A stretch of DNA of 64,000 nucleotides from assembly GCA_900472785.1 (NCBI GenBank), contig UCJH01000024.1, positions 129,449 to 193,448 of the forward strand. Direction: 5' to 3'. Source of the stretch: Hyphomicrobiales bacterium. GTDB lineage: Bacteria; Pseudomonadota; Alphaproteobacteria; Rhizobiales; Rhizobiaceae. Below are positions 43,292-52,165 of this stretch, one piece after another. The notes beneath the pieces were generated by a model. It was not told the DNA's origin. It searched no databases and saw nothing but the letters and a program-made list of their open reading frames with translations. Numbering within the stretch: position 1 is the first letter of the stretch; each line of letters starts with the position of its first letter. A program made the position numbers and the translations under genes.

Positions 43292-44172
43292 TTAGGACAC
43301 AGACATCCGGAGGATTTTCATCTTGTCGAAGTTGGTGACATCACCGCCGACGCGCTTCTCGGTGTAGAACTTCACCTGACCATGGCTGGTATAGGGATCG
43401 CGCAGAACCGTGATCGCCTGACGGTCAAGCACCGTGTAAGCGCTCATGTCGCCGTAGATGACGGACAGGGCATTGGACGCTATGGCCGGCATGTCGTCAG
43501 CGAGGTACACAGGCTTTTCCAGCAACGAGAGGCTGGCGCCGAGGACGGAGCCTTGCGGGCCGGACTGTGGTTGCAGGTTGAAGAAGCGGAACACGTTGGT
43601 ACCAGAGAGCTTCAGGTACTCGATGAAGGTGGCACGTTTCATGTTGAGCGAAGCGCGGGGCTATCGTTCTCACCGGACCAGCCTGCCCCAGCCTCATCGT
43701 CATCGAGGATTATCTCGACGCTCTTGTTGCTGGTCTTGATGACGTTGGCCTGCTTACGCATGGGCGACGTTTCGAAAACGCGGCCGTTGATTATCCCGAG
43801 CATCTGTGCGTGGACGAGATAGCCGCCGTTGGCGAGGTTGTCGGTTGACAGGGCCTTGACTTGGTCAACGCTCAACTTGGTGGCATCGGCTCCAGCACGG
43901 AGGAAGCTGATGACAGCTTCGCGTTTTTCGCGAGCCTCGGCGTTGTCAGCCTTTTCGCCACCAGTGCCGACACGTTCGATGACGGCTTGCAGGGAAGCCT
44001 GCTTTTCCTGCATCTCTTGCAGCTTGGCGCCAATGTCTTCCGCAACGCGGTCAACTTGAGCCTTTACGAGGCCGTCAGTATCTTTGGCTTGTTTTTCTTG
44101 GGCCTTTTGCAGCGCAGTCAGGCCACCCTTCAGCTCATCAGCGAGCTGAGTGATCTTCTCCATTTCCGACAT
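43292..44172 (-). pseudogene. HK97-type major capsid gene with internal deletion
   Basis: The 5' part (44172-43639, 177 codons) has the delta domain coiled coil (MSEMEKITQLADELKGGL), the N-arm and E-loop (SVEIILDDDEAGAGWSGEN), ending ALRST then a stop. The 3' part (43642-43292, 116 codons) resumes at the equivalent of MKRATFIEYLKL and has LADDMPAIASNALSVIYGDMSAY and KRVGGDVTNFDKMKIL, the family C-terminus. About 110-130 residues of P-domain and A-domain are missing and the halves are in different frames. The junction happens to make an ATGA overlap, so the fragment could still be translated, but the fold cannot form. Confidence 0.85.
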
Positions 44173-44740
44173 CGGGAAGGAACTTTCGTAATTGGTCTTG
44201 GACGCCTTTCAGCGCCATCAAAGCCAATGCCGCGTCTCCACCCTCTCGGTGTGCCTGCAGTGCATTGAAGCCTTTGGAAGCGATTAATTTCGCTTCTGAC
44301 TGGCTGTATTTGCCTGCATCCCGCAGGAAATCTTCAAAAGCCCGAATGGTATCGGGGGCTGACTTAACTGCCAAAACTGTCGCCTCTTCATTGGCGGCGA
44401 AGGTCACAATGGAAACCTCGTAAAGCTTGATCTTCTTGAGCATATTGACGCCCGTTGTGCGGGCTGCCTGCACTTCAAGGTTCAGCTTGCCCTTGACATA
44501 CAGGCCGCGCTCATCTTCACGCATCTCCGTATAGATGCCAGCAGGCATTTTCGTAGAGTGATGGAGAAGGAGTTTCGGCATCTTGCGGGAGCCTAGGGAT
44601 TCCAAGAATGCGCCCTTTACAACGACATCACGGTAGCTATCCACCACACCGAAAACGGAACCGTAGCCTTCGAACTCACCGCTGTTGTCGTCACCGACCG
44701 CTTTAAATTCGGCATCAAAGGCCAGATGCTTTTTGTTCAT
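44138..44740 (-). CDS. HK97-type prohead protease
   Basis: A 200-residue serine protease (U35) that matures the capsid. GEFEGYGSVFGVVDSYRDVVVKGAF is the start of the protease domain; LLLHHSTKMPAGIYTEM holds the catalytic His, and the Ser region is YEVSIVTFAANEEATVL. Overlaps the capsid start by 35 bp. It looks intact although its substrate is damaged. Confidence 0.88.
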   Translation of the reverse strand: MNKKHLAFDAEFKAVGDDNSGEFEGYGSVFGVVDSYRDVVVKGAFLESLGSRKMPKLLLHHSTKMPAGIYTEMREDERGLYVKGKLNLEVQAARTTGVNMLKKIKLYEVSIVTFAANEEATVLAVKSAPDTIRAFEDFLRDAGKYSQSEAKLIASKGFNALQAHREGGDAALALMALKGVQDQLRKFLPDVGNGEDHSAR

Positions 44741-44800
44741 CCTCTAGAGGCTTTCTTTCATATCCACATTAAGCACACACGCTAAAGATGTGCGCAAGAA

Positions 44801-45577
44801 TTATTCTTCTACCTTATAGGTGAGCACGCATCGGCAATTGATGCAGTTGGCAGCGCCGCCGCGCGGATCGCCGGGCCGCTTCATGGGATAGCCGCCCACT
44901 GAGAAATCCGCATCCATGGGAATGGCAGGATGCGAGGACATGGCAGCGTGATTGACGCGGGTTCGCTCATCATGAACAGGCAACCACGACTTGAGCAGTG
45001 TCACGCCGTTATCACGCCCAGTCTTAGCCGCCCCCTCCTCGCTGGCATACATCATGGCGGCATGGGTTTCGGTACGAGCGACGGTCAGCGCCCGCCATGC
45101 ACTCATCCCCTGCACGCGCAGCAGCTTGGCCGCGACTTGCTGGGGATTGAATTCCTCTGTGGCGGAAACAGCCAGGTCTATTATCCGCTGCATGTCCGAG
45201 CGGGTGGTATTGGCAGTCTCGCGGGCGCGTTGGGCACCAAAGTCCTGAATCCACTTGCGGGTGAGATACAGCCAGAGGCTTTCCCATCCCTCCCGCTTTT
45301 CCAGCACATGGGCGATAGTCTTCACACCCTTGAGGGCCTCATGCAGAGCCAGTCTGATGGCAATGTTGTCGAAGCGCGCGGCAATATCCGACATGTTACC
45401 GAGATGCACATCAAAGGCAGTATCGGTAAGGCGCATATTCATCGCGAAGGATTCAGCGGCAACCGCGATATAGCGATTCTTCTCCTCCTCTACTGCGGCG
45501 GCGAAGGGGACCTCTACCGATTGCATGAGGGCTTCCCACACAGCCTGCGGGTCGGACTTGCGGCGCCAGAGCAGCAT
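44801..45577 (-). CDS. SPP1 gp7/Mu F-like minor head protein
   Basis: A 258-residue protein. The N-terminal helical part is followed by the phage Mu F domain: RALTVARTETHAAMMYASEEGAAKTG and the C-terminal Cys motif NCINCRCVLTY with HAAM and HPAIPMDADF, probably a zinc-like site. Minor head protein made just after the portal; its ATG follows the portal stop at once. Confidence 0.82.
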   Translation of the reverse strand: MLLWRRKSDPQAVWEALMQSVEVPFAAAVEEEKNRYIAVAAESFAMNMRLTDTAFDVHLGNMSDIAARFDNIAIRLALHEALKGVKTIAHVLEKREGWESLWLYLTRKWIQDFGAQRARETANTTRSDMQRIIDLAVSATEEFNPQQVAAKLLRVQGMSAWRALTVARTETHAAMMYASEEGAAKTGRDNGVTLLKSWLPVHDERTRVNHAAMSSHPAIPMDADFSVGGYPMKRPGDPRGGAANCINCRCVLTYKVEE

Positions 45578-46891
45578 CTATGCCGCTTTCTTTACACCGT
45601 AGTCATCGCCAAGGGCCTCAGCCACCTCGACCGCCGTATAGCCGCTGGCGCGCATAGCCTTGACCAGCTCTTTGGCCGGCGCGGCTTCCGCAGCATTTAG
45701 CGGCTTGAGAGTACCGGGCACCATCAGCTCATCGCCACCCTCGACTTCTGCATAGCCCATTTCGGCACGAGCCTCATTGGGGGTCAGCAGGCAACCGCCT
45801 ACCGCCTCCTTCATCCGCTTGAATAGCCGCTCGCGCTTGGGCTCCAGCGCAGGAACGCTGTCTGAGTTATAAGCAAGCTGGGCGTTCCCGTTGTTTTCGA
45901 ACAAGGGAACAAGGAACTGGCCGAGCTTCTTGATAATCTGATTCAGCAGCGGCAGCACGGTATCGGTCCAAAGGCGCTCCTGTGCGGCATCCATGTTGCT
46001 GAACGTGGAGGCTTCCATGGTGAGCAGCGGTAGCGGCACGCCGTAGACGAGGCCGATGTTTTTCGCCGCGTCGGACATGCTGTTCTGGAAATCCATGTCC
46101 TTGGGATTATGCGAGAGGGGCGTGAACTTGGTGCCACCTGTCAGAAGCGGAAGGTTCCCAGCTGCTGCAACCCCTTGCCATGCCTTTTTAAAATATTCTC
46201 GCATCTGGCTGAGAGCCGTTTCGCTAACAGTACCCGCAACCTCCAGAACGCCGGACGGTCGGGCGCTATTCAGTAAAAGGGACGAATTCCAACGGCTGCC
46301 GTTGTTGTGGATATCGACCGAACGGGCGGCGGGGCTCAGGGGCGACAGACCACGCCATTTATTATTAGGGTTGAAGGTTTTGATGTGCAGGACTTGGCTA
46401 GTGCCGTCGAATTGGTTGACCGGGTAGCGGACTTTCTCCGAGCCTGCGCTGAATTCATAGGCCTCAGGGACGGTGCCCTTACCCGGCTTCACCTCAAGAT
46501 GATCGGGATTGAGTATGTAAAGCTCTTTGGCCTTGCCCTTTTCCGGCAAGCGTAGAATGAAGCATTCTCCCGCAACACGGTGCCAAGCGAACAGCTCCGT
46601 CGCGAAATCTTCCCACGTCTGCATGGGGTTCGGCCGGGCCATCAGGTCAAGCACGGGATGCTTCACATCGACCTTCTTGTTGCCCTTGGCGTCGGTCGTA
46701 TGGACCTCAAGCTTCACACTGGCGGCGGCGTTAGCGATGATGCTGGCACAGGCGAAGACAACGGGATTTTCAGAGTATCCCTCTTTGGCGTAGGCCCGCA
46801 CGTTCTGCGGAAGCGAGGCACTGGAGCCGTCGAGGAAGATGGAGGATTGGGACGGAGCCGCCTTACGAGATAACCAGTTTCTAAGTCCCAC
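45578..46891 (-). CDS. Phage portal protein (HK97 family)
   Basis: About 437 residues starting at GTG 46891 (MGLRNWLSRKA). The portal forms the dodecamer ring through which DNA is packaged. Signatures: YSENPVVFACASIIANAAASVKLEVHTTD, HPVLDLMARPNPMQTWEDFATELFAWHRVAGECFI, LLTGGTKFTPLSHNPKDMDFQNSMSDAAKNIGLVYGVPLPLLTM. A TTG at 46903 is in frame. It begins 1 bp after the terminase stop. Confidence 0.92.
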   Translation of the reverse strand: MGLRNWLSRKAAPSQSSIFLDGSSASLPQNVRAYAKEGYSENPVVFACASIIANAAASVKLEVHTTDAKGNKKVDVKHPVLDLMARPNPMQTWEDFATELFAWHRVAGECFILRLPEKGKAKELYILNPDHLEVKPGKGTVPEAYEFSAGSEKVRYPVNQFDGTSQVLHIKTFNPNNKWRGLSPLSPAARSVDIHNNGSRWNSSLLLNSARPSGVLEVAGTVSETALSQMREYFKKAWQGVAAAGNLPLLTGGTKFTPLSHNPKDMDFQNSMSDAAKNIGLVYGVPLPLLTMEASTFSNMDAAQERLWTDTVLPLLNQIIKKLGQFLVPLFENNGNAQLAYNSDSVPALEPKRERLFKRMKEAVGGCLLTPNEARAEMGYAEVEGGDELMVPGTLKPLNAAEAAPAKELVKAMRASGYTAVEVAEALGDDYGVKKAA

Positions 46892-46892
46892 T

Positions 46893-48086
46893 CTACAATA
46901 CAATCACTGTTGCTTCCGGCGGCCGGGACTTTTTGGCATGCACCGCCAGAGCAAGAGCCATTACACAGTCATCGTGGCTACCCTCCGGCGCGGAATACTT
47001 AACTCCCGTCCGCGTGTACTCATATTCAAAGCTTTCCAGCTCGCTGACGATTACACCATCAGGATACTGCACTTCACCTTGCTGTATGGCAACTGCTAAA
47101 CCCTCCATGAGCATCTGCTTTGACTGCGCGGTAAACTTCAACCCGGTGAAATTTGAACCTACGCGTTGCAGCTCTTCCACAATCGGATCGCCCACGCCCG
47201 TACTGTCCAGCACTGCATGCGTGGCGCCGCAGATCATGCGGATACGGCCCATGGTTTCCTTCCATGGAAGCTGGAAACGGGTATGGCTTGTGGTAACGCC
47301 GTTATCGTCCAGGCCGTGCAGAACCGTCCAGTCCACCGACTTGGCCAAATCCCCGCCGTAAACGACAGGTGCCCTATTTGAAATAGGTGCAATATTCTGG
47401 CGGATGTATTTCAAGCCGAATGGGTTGCCGCCGTCGTCGGACGGCTCGCACAGGTAAAGCTCACGGAAGATGGCGTCAGGCAGCGCCCGGCGTGCGTCGT
47501 CAAGCTCCTCTTGTGGGAACACGCCAGCCGCGACGGCGTCGGTGGCGATGATCTTGTGATAGGAATGCCCCTGCTCCCCGGCCTCAGCCTTGCGGCAGCC
47601 AAGGAAGAACCAGTTTTTGCGGCCCTTGACGTTCCCGATGATGCGGATTGGCCCACGGGTGGCAGTCAGGGTGGACCGGACGGCATAGAACGCCTCGACA
47701 CGCATGCGGCTGGCTTCATCCAGCACAGCGGCCCACACGTCCTCACCATAGAGGTTGTCAGGCTTCTCCCCCGTCTTGAAGCGCATGACTGCCCCGTTCG
47801 GCAAGGTGTGCGTCAGTTCGCTATCGTTAGATTTGAGAAAGCCCTTGGGAACGCCGCGCTTGATCCGACGAAATGCAATCTTGGCAGTACCGATGGCGGG
47901 AGCAACCCACCAGAATTCCCTACCCTCCTTGCCGACAAATAGTGCCTGCTCGAACAGCCACGCCATGCAGGAGACCGTCTTGCCGCTTTTTGTGCTGCCC
48001 TCGATCCATGAGTAGCGGTCGGTATTGAAAAAGGCGTCGCTCTGCTTCTGGTAGAGCTTGGGACGCTGGTAGATGTGTGATGCCAC
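46893..48086 (-). CDS. terL: Terminase large subunit
   Basis: A 397-residue packaging motor. Walker A GSTKSGKTV near residue 31, Walker B AVLDEAS near residue 120, a coupling/C-motif region IRIIGNVKG near residue 145, and a nuclease domain with VVYGGDLAKSVDWTVLHGLD and HAVLDSTGVGDP. GTG start at 48086. Compact compared with the common 450-550 residues, but all core motifs are present. Confidence 0.92.
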   Translation of the reverse strand: MASHIYQRPKLYQKQSDAFFNTDRYSWIEGSTKSGKTVSCMAWLFEQALFVGKEGREFWWVAPAIGTAKIAFRRIKRGVPKGFLKSNDSELTHTLPNGAVMRFKTGEKPDNLYGEDVWAAVLDEASRMRVEAFYAVRSTLTATRGPIRIIGNVKGRKNWFFLGCRKAEAGEQGHSYHKIIATDAVAAGVFPQEELDDARRALPDAIFRELYLCEPSDDGGNPFGLKYIRQNIAPISNRAPVVYGGDLAKSVDWTVLHGLDDNGVTTSHTRFQLPWKETMGRIRMICGATHAVLDSTGVGDPIVEELQRVGSNFTGLKFTAQSKQMLMEGLAVAIQQGEVQYPDGVIVSELESFEYEYTRTGVKYSAPEGSHDDCVMALALAVHAKKSRPPEATVIVL

Positions 48087-48095
48087 GCAAGGCGG

Positions 48096-48497
48096 CTAGC
48101 TGTTATCAATTTTCAACGTGAACACGGGCGGCGCATTCTTGTCGGCGGAGTGCTCTACTTCCTGCTTATCGCGCCATCCGAAGCGGTTCTTCATATTGAT
48201 AAACCAGAGCGAGGCGCTGAACTTCTCGCCATCGTGCGTGAACAGGCCTTTGCGGGCCTGAACCTGCCACCAAGCCTCCGCGACTTGGCGCCCTTGCTTT
48301 ACGGCTTCCGAAAATTCCTCTTCGCGCTCTTGCAACGCATCCCACAAATCGTTGCTGAGCGCTCGCGCGGGGGAAATGGCGATGGCAACCTTCACTTCAG
48401 CGTCGCTACCGCCCAGACTGTAAATTTCGTGCATGAGGTCACGCCAGCCAGACGGCAAATCGTCTAGCGTTATCGAGGGGCGGCCAACTGTGGTCAT
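48096..48497 (-). CDS. Putative terminase small subunit
   Basis: About 133 residues (MTTVGRPSITLDDLPSGWRDLMHEIYSLGGSDAEVKV...), with an N-terminal helix-turn-helix and a C-terminal FSASLWFINMKNRFGWRDKQEVEHS, matching small terminase subunits that recognise pac or cos sites. It ends 9 bp before terL. A GTG at 48515 would add six residues. Confidence 0.75.
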   Translation of the reverse strand: MTTVGRPSITLDDLPSGWRDLMHEIYSLGGSDAEVKVAIAISPARALSNDLWDALQEREEEFSEAVKQGRQVAEAWWQVQARKGLFTHDGEKFSASLWFINMKNRFGWRDKQEVEHSADKNAPPVFTLKIDNS

Positions 48498-48543
48498 GGA
48501 AGAATCGTGCGACACATCTGGCGGTTTGGCAAGGAAACTGATG

Positions 48544-50259
48544 CTAAGCGGCGGCCGCTAGTTTCAGCTTTGCAGCAGCAAGGTCGGCAACATACCGCTT
48601 CTCATAATCTGCCATGATATCGACGAAGGCTTTCAACAGCGGCTCGAACTTCGAAAAGTCGATGGTGGCTTTCTGAGGCGCGACGATCTTGGTCGCCAAC
48701 TCGTTTTTCCCATAAAATTTCGTCTGATCAAATTTCTTGTTGCTCGGGTTGAACGTGCGCCCATCAATTGTTTGTGCCGTAACCGACGGGTCAAAGAGGT
48801 CTTCAATTGCAACGTGTGCCGTAGTCTTGGGGATCGGCGCCAGATAAAGATTTTCATACACATGATAGAACGGGTCCGTGCCACCAATAGGGGTGCCGAG
48901 GATATTGGTCAGGTGAGCAAATATCTTTGCGGACGCAGCGTCATTATCGACGACCATGATGACCGGATAACGCGCGATATGCTTGAACGCTGATGTGCGG
49001 GTTCGGTAGGAGCTGAGAAGCTTGTGCATCTCATCCGTCCCACCCGAAAGACCCTGAAAAAGTGCGCTACGGTCATTGTAGTGGAAAAAGTCAACGCCAA
49101 GGGTAACGGGGGTAGTCGGCTCGATAAGCTCAGGGAATTTCGCAGCCAAGCGTTTGATGGCGGCCCGGATATAGATGTTGTCGGTCTTTCCCTCTCCGAT
49201 GATGCGAGGGCGAAGAATGCCGTAGAACGACTGGTAATCAAGAAACTTGCCGTAAAGGTCGCTGAATCCCGGCTGATCCAACTTGAAGAAGGGCGCATTC
49301 TTGATGCTGCGGACTTGGTGGATAAATCCCAGCATTCCGTCAACAGTGGCATTTGACACGGGTACACTGCCTGCCTTTGATCCGGTGTGCGCGTATCCAT
49401 GAACGAACAAGTGGTGGCACATTGCGCGTATTTGTTTGTAATACTCGTGCCGGACGTTGAGCTTTTGATTTACAATCAGGCCAGTCGTGTCTTGCCGTGA
49501 ATCTCTCCGCTGCATGCGCGACTTGTCCGGGTTGACCTGGAAGCCAGCGCGGTAGATCAACCACGTAACCGAATCCCCGACGACCCACTTGTCGTCACTA
49601 CCCCGCACCAGACGCGCGATCTCTTGGGGAAACTCCTTCTCGTTTGTCGAGAAAGTGATGTCGTCAGCATAGCGAGTATACGTGCAGTGCAGCGCATTCG
49701 CGAGTTTGTTGAGCTTTATATCGAGAATGTGCGCGATCAGGTTCGAAATGACAGGCGAGCAAGGGCTCCCTTGCGGAAGCCTGTTTTGGTAGCACGCAAT
49801 TTGCGCAATTACGGTTGCGGTTTTCGCTGACAGCTCGAAGTTTCTGTCTTTGATGAAAAACCCGTACACTCTTCCGAAATTGATGGAGTGGAAGAAATCC
49901 TTCAAGTCGATATTGAAAACCCAGCGCTTGTTTCGATGCAACGCCGCGTTTGTCAAAATTGAGAACCCCGGCTTAAAGCCGTGCGAAAGCACCCTCGCCT
50001 TTGTGGTCCTTCTGCTTTCCATCTGCGCTTCAATGCGCATCAGCAGTTCCGCAAGCCGACGCTGGACCAACTTGAGGCGTGAATTCGGAGCCGCTATCTC
50101 CCGGACCCCACCACCTTTTTTCGAGATTGTAAAATGCTTGTAAGGCTTGTGCCGGCGGTGCCAATAAAGCGCATACGAGACATACTCACCCTTGAGGTCG
50201 AGCAGACGAGCTAATTGGGGAAGGTTCCTTGCGTCGCGAAGTGCTTTTAAATCGGACAT
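48544..50259 (-). CDS. Retron reverse transcriptase fused to a TOPRIM domain (Ec67-like)
   Basis: A 571-residue RT. Retron hallmarks: NAALH (residues 104-108, the NAxxH motif), QGSP (163-166), the catalytic YADD (197-200), and TTGLIVN (258-264, the VTG motif). From about residue 350 a TOPRIM domain follows: Glu in EGKTD (356-360) and DND (438-440). RT-TOPRIM fusions are known from the Ec67/Eco2 retron, an anti-phage system; Ec67 RT is of similar length as I recall. ATG 50259 lies 2 nt after repeat a2 of the ncRNA, which sets the start. The C-terminus ends in an Ala/Lys helix. It sits between the small-terminase gene and a divergent nuclease-like gene. Confidence 0.92.
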   Translation of the reverse strand: MSDLKALRDARNLPQLARLLDLKGEYVSYALYWHRRHKPYKHFTISKKGGGVREIAAPNSRLKLVQRRLAELLMRIEAQMESRRTTKARVLSHGFKPGFSILTNAALHRNKRWVFNIDLKDFFHSINFGRVYGFFIKDRNFELSAKTATVIAQIACYQNRLPQGSPCSPVISNLIAHILDIKLNKLANALHCTYTRYADDITFSTNEKEFPQEIARLVRGSDDKWVVGDSVTWLIYRAGFQVNPDKSRMQRRDSRQDTTGLIVNQKLNVRHEYYKQIRAMCHHLFVHGYAHTGSKAGSVPVSNATVDGMLGFIHQVRSIKNAPFFKLDQPGFSDLYGKFLDYQSFYGILRPRIIGEGKTDNIYIRAAIKRLAAKFPELIEPTTPVTLGVDFFHYNDRSALFQGLSGGTDEMHKLLSSYRTRTSAFKHIARYPVIMVVDNDAASAKIFAHLTNILGTPIGGTDPFYHVYENLYLAPIPKTTAHVAIEDLFDPSVTAQTIDGRTFNPSNKKFDQTKFYGKNELATKIVAPQKATIDFSKFEPLLKAFVDIMADYEKRYVADLAAAKLKLAAAA

Positions 50260-50261
50260 TG

Positions 50262-50390
50262 AGGCTTGCGGATACTCGTTTGCCATAAGTAGGACCATAG
50301 TGGACAGTCCGGAAGGAGTGCATAGGGCAGTGCCCGACGCATTGATATCAACTATCGCGAAACACAACAGCAGAATCTATCCGCAAGCCT
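50262..50390 (-). ncRNA. Retron ncRNA (msr-msd) with 13-bp a1/a2 repeats
   Basis: On the minus strand, AGGCTTGCGGATA (50390-50378) and TATCCGCAAGCCT (50274-50262) are exact reverse complements bounding 129 nt directly before the RT start. This is the layout of retron a1 and a2. Just inside a1 the transcript reads GATTCTGCTG, where a branching G could lie; inner short hairpins such as GGGC-ACT-GCCC are possible. The msr/msd border is not determined. No other reading frame is needed to explain the segment. Confidence 0.75.
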
Positions 50391-50421
50391 TAGTAGCAAA
50401 AGAGCCGATTCTTCGCCCTTT

Positions 50422-50427
50422 AGTCAA
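50422..50427 (-). promoter_or_regulatory. Possible -35 box for the retron transcript
   Basis: TTGACT on the minus strand lies 32 nt before repeat a1. The matching -10 is weak (CTCTTT at 17 bp spacing), so this is only a suggestion. Confidence 0.3.
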
Positions 50428-50504
50428 GCCGTCCGCCATGAGATATCTGCAACCAATGCAAGAATCCTGTTAACTTACTGCTGGGGAATCAGGGTGGGTG
50501 AAAC

Positions 50505-52064
50505 ATGACCTTATTGGAGCGCGATGACTGCCGCAGGGAGCTGCGCGATTATCTAGGCCGGGCTCACGATGCCGACTTTCTTGCTTTGATCTGGGCGGTA
50601 GATGCACTGCAATCAGACAGAGTAGCCGAAGCCAAAAAGTACATCCAATTTCCCAAAGGGGCAGATACGAAAGCCATCACCGATAAGCTCGTAATCTATA
50701 CCTGGGAGCTCGAAACTCTCGCGACCATACTCTTCCTAGGCCGGAAGTCCCCTCCAAGCAAAAAGAAGCCGCAAATCAAATGTCAGCGATTTGGTGAACT
50801 CGGGGATGCGGTCAATATGCTTCGTACCCTCGAAAACGCCGAACATGCCCTGCACCTCGACGGCAACAACATCATGTTGGAGTTGCACCGGATCGCACAA
50901 AGGCAGTTTGGGTGGCAGCGCGGCTACATCAAGCCCCAGAACATCTACCGTTTCCTCTATATTTACGGACAGGGGCGTTGTGCCGAATATTTTGAAGAGA
51001 AATACGGGTTATCGATCAACGACTTTTCCCTCTGCGCATTGCTTATCTTTCAGGTTACCTATGAAGATCGACTGATACCGAAACCTGACGCAACGGCGCT
51101 GGGAATCGCTCCAGAGACCATGGACGCAGCTCTTGCAGTGCTTTCCCTTACACTCCAAGAGACCCGGACGAGGGCGAAGGAGATGCGGGTTGCGGCAATA
51201 CAGGCGAATGGCGGCGTAGATATATCCAAGACCGCTTATCAGCCCAGTGTTCTAAGGCAGTTTCCGATCGTTAGAGTGCCTGAACTGGAGAACAGGATAA
51301 TTGCCCCGTTGCCTGAGCTAGTCCTGCACCGCGCAACGGCCGGGCTGTTCTACGACGTCGTCAAAGGTGGCCAAGCGCTTTTAACCGAGGCCAATGCGCG
51401 GTTCGAGCAGTACGGGCGGATTCTTGTTTCCAGATACCTACCTCGTTTTGAGGTTCTGGAAGCTCAAAAATACCAATTCAACAACAGCGAAGCCGAAACG
51501 CCTGACATCTTATTGAAAGATGGGGGTGAGGTTGTCGTCGCTTTTGAATGCAAAGCGACGAAACTAACCTTCGCCGCGCAATACGCCGAAGACCCAAGGG
51601 TTGCCGCCAAACAGGCCTATGATCAGATGACCAAAGGCATTTATCAACTCTGGAAATTCTTCTCGCATTCCAGACGTGGAATATTCACCGGTCATCCTGT
51701 GTCCCCATCCGCCCATGGTATTCTGTTGACGCTCGATACGTGGTTCGCTGCCGCTGAGAAAATGCAGAATGCAGCGACCGAGGAAGCGAAAATACTTGCA
51801 GCAGCTGACCCTCAGATTATAGCGGCTGACATGAGGCCCATCGTCTTTTGCGCTATGGACGAACTTGAGGACATTATTGGTTGGGCGACCGAGGACAGCT
51901 TTCTCGTGCTTCTCGGCAAGGCAGCGCAAGCCAATTACCGCGGCTGGTCTATCACCTCAGTTCAGCGCGACGAGGGTCTGAAAAACACTGAGTGGAGGGG
52001 CTTTGACTTGGACTTTACAGACGTCATGCCTTGGTGGGAGATAATCGACGAACACAAGAGCTAG
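50505..52064 (+). CDS. Nuclease-like protein of unknown function beside the retron
   Basis: A 519-residue protein. The C-terminal half has TPDILLKDGGEVVVAFECKATKL, a D-(x)n-ExK pattern of the PD-(D/E)XK nuclease superfamily, with a strand on each side. The N-terminal part is helical and rich in charged residues (RRELRDYLGRAHDADFLALIW). It is divergent from the retron and alone in plus orientation within the leftward late region, as expected of acquired cargo ('moron'). A defence role is inferred from neighbour and motif; I do not recognise the family. It overlaps the 34-residue membrane gene by 4 bp at its end. Confidence 0.7.
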   Translation: MTLLERDDCRRELRDYLGRAHDADFLALIWAVDALQSDRVAEAKKYIQFPKGADTKAITDKLVIYTWELETLATILFLGRKSPPSKKKPQIKCQRFGELGDAVNMLRTLENAEHALHLDGNNIMLELHRIAQRQFGWQRGYIKPQNIYRFLYIYGQGRCAEYFEEKYGLSINDFSLCALLIFQVTYEDRLIPKPDATALGIAPETMDAALAVLSLTLQETRTRAKEMRVAAIQANGGVDISKTAYQPSVLRQFPIVRVPELENRIIAPLPELVLHRATAGLFYDVVKGGQALLTEANARFEQYGRILVSRYLPRFEVLEAQKYQFNNSEAETPDILLKDGGEVVVAFECKATKLTFAAQYAEDPRVAAKQAYDQMTKGIYQLWKFFSHSRRGIFTGHPVSPSAHGILLTLDTWFAAAEKMQNAATEEAKILAAADPQIIAADMRPIVFCAMDELEDIIGWATEDSFLVLLGKAAQANYRGWSITSVQRDEGLKNTEWRGFDLDFTDVMPWWEIIDEHKS

Positions 52065-52165
52065 TTCTGCTTACACAATGCCATCCCGAAGGCCGCACCC
52101 GCGCAAAACACCGCCGCTATGATGAGAATGCCGCCCGGGGAGATGAAAACTTGGAGTGCCATCAT
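52061..52165 (-). CDS. Very small membrane protein
   Basis: A 34-residue protein (MMALQVFISPGGILIIAAVFC...): a single hydrophobic helix. Its ATG overlaps the preceding stop (ATGA), which supports real translation. Unknown role; small phage membrane proteins often control lysis or superinfection. Confidence 0.5.
   Translation of the reverse strand: MMALQVFISPGGILIIAAVFCAGAAFGMALCKQN

Noticed and set aside
43639-43642. Two-subunit capsid made by translational coupling
   Set aside because: The ATGA overlap exists, but both pieces together lack the middle of the HK97 fold, so a deletion is the simpler reading.
48544-50259. Diversity-generating retroelement
   Set aside because: The RT has retron motifs and a TOPRIM domain; no template/variable repeat pair or Avd-like gene is seen near it or the tail genes.
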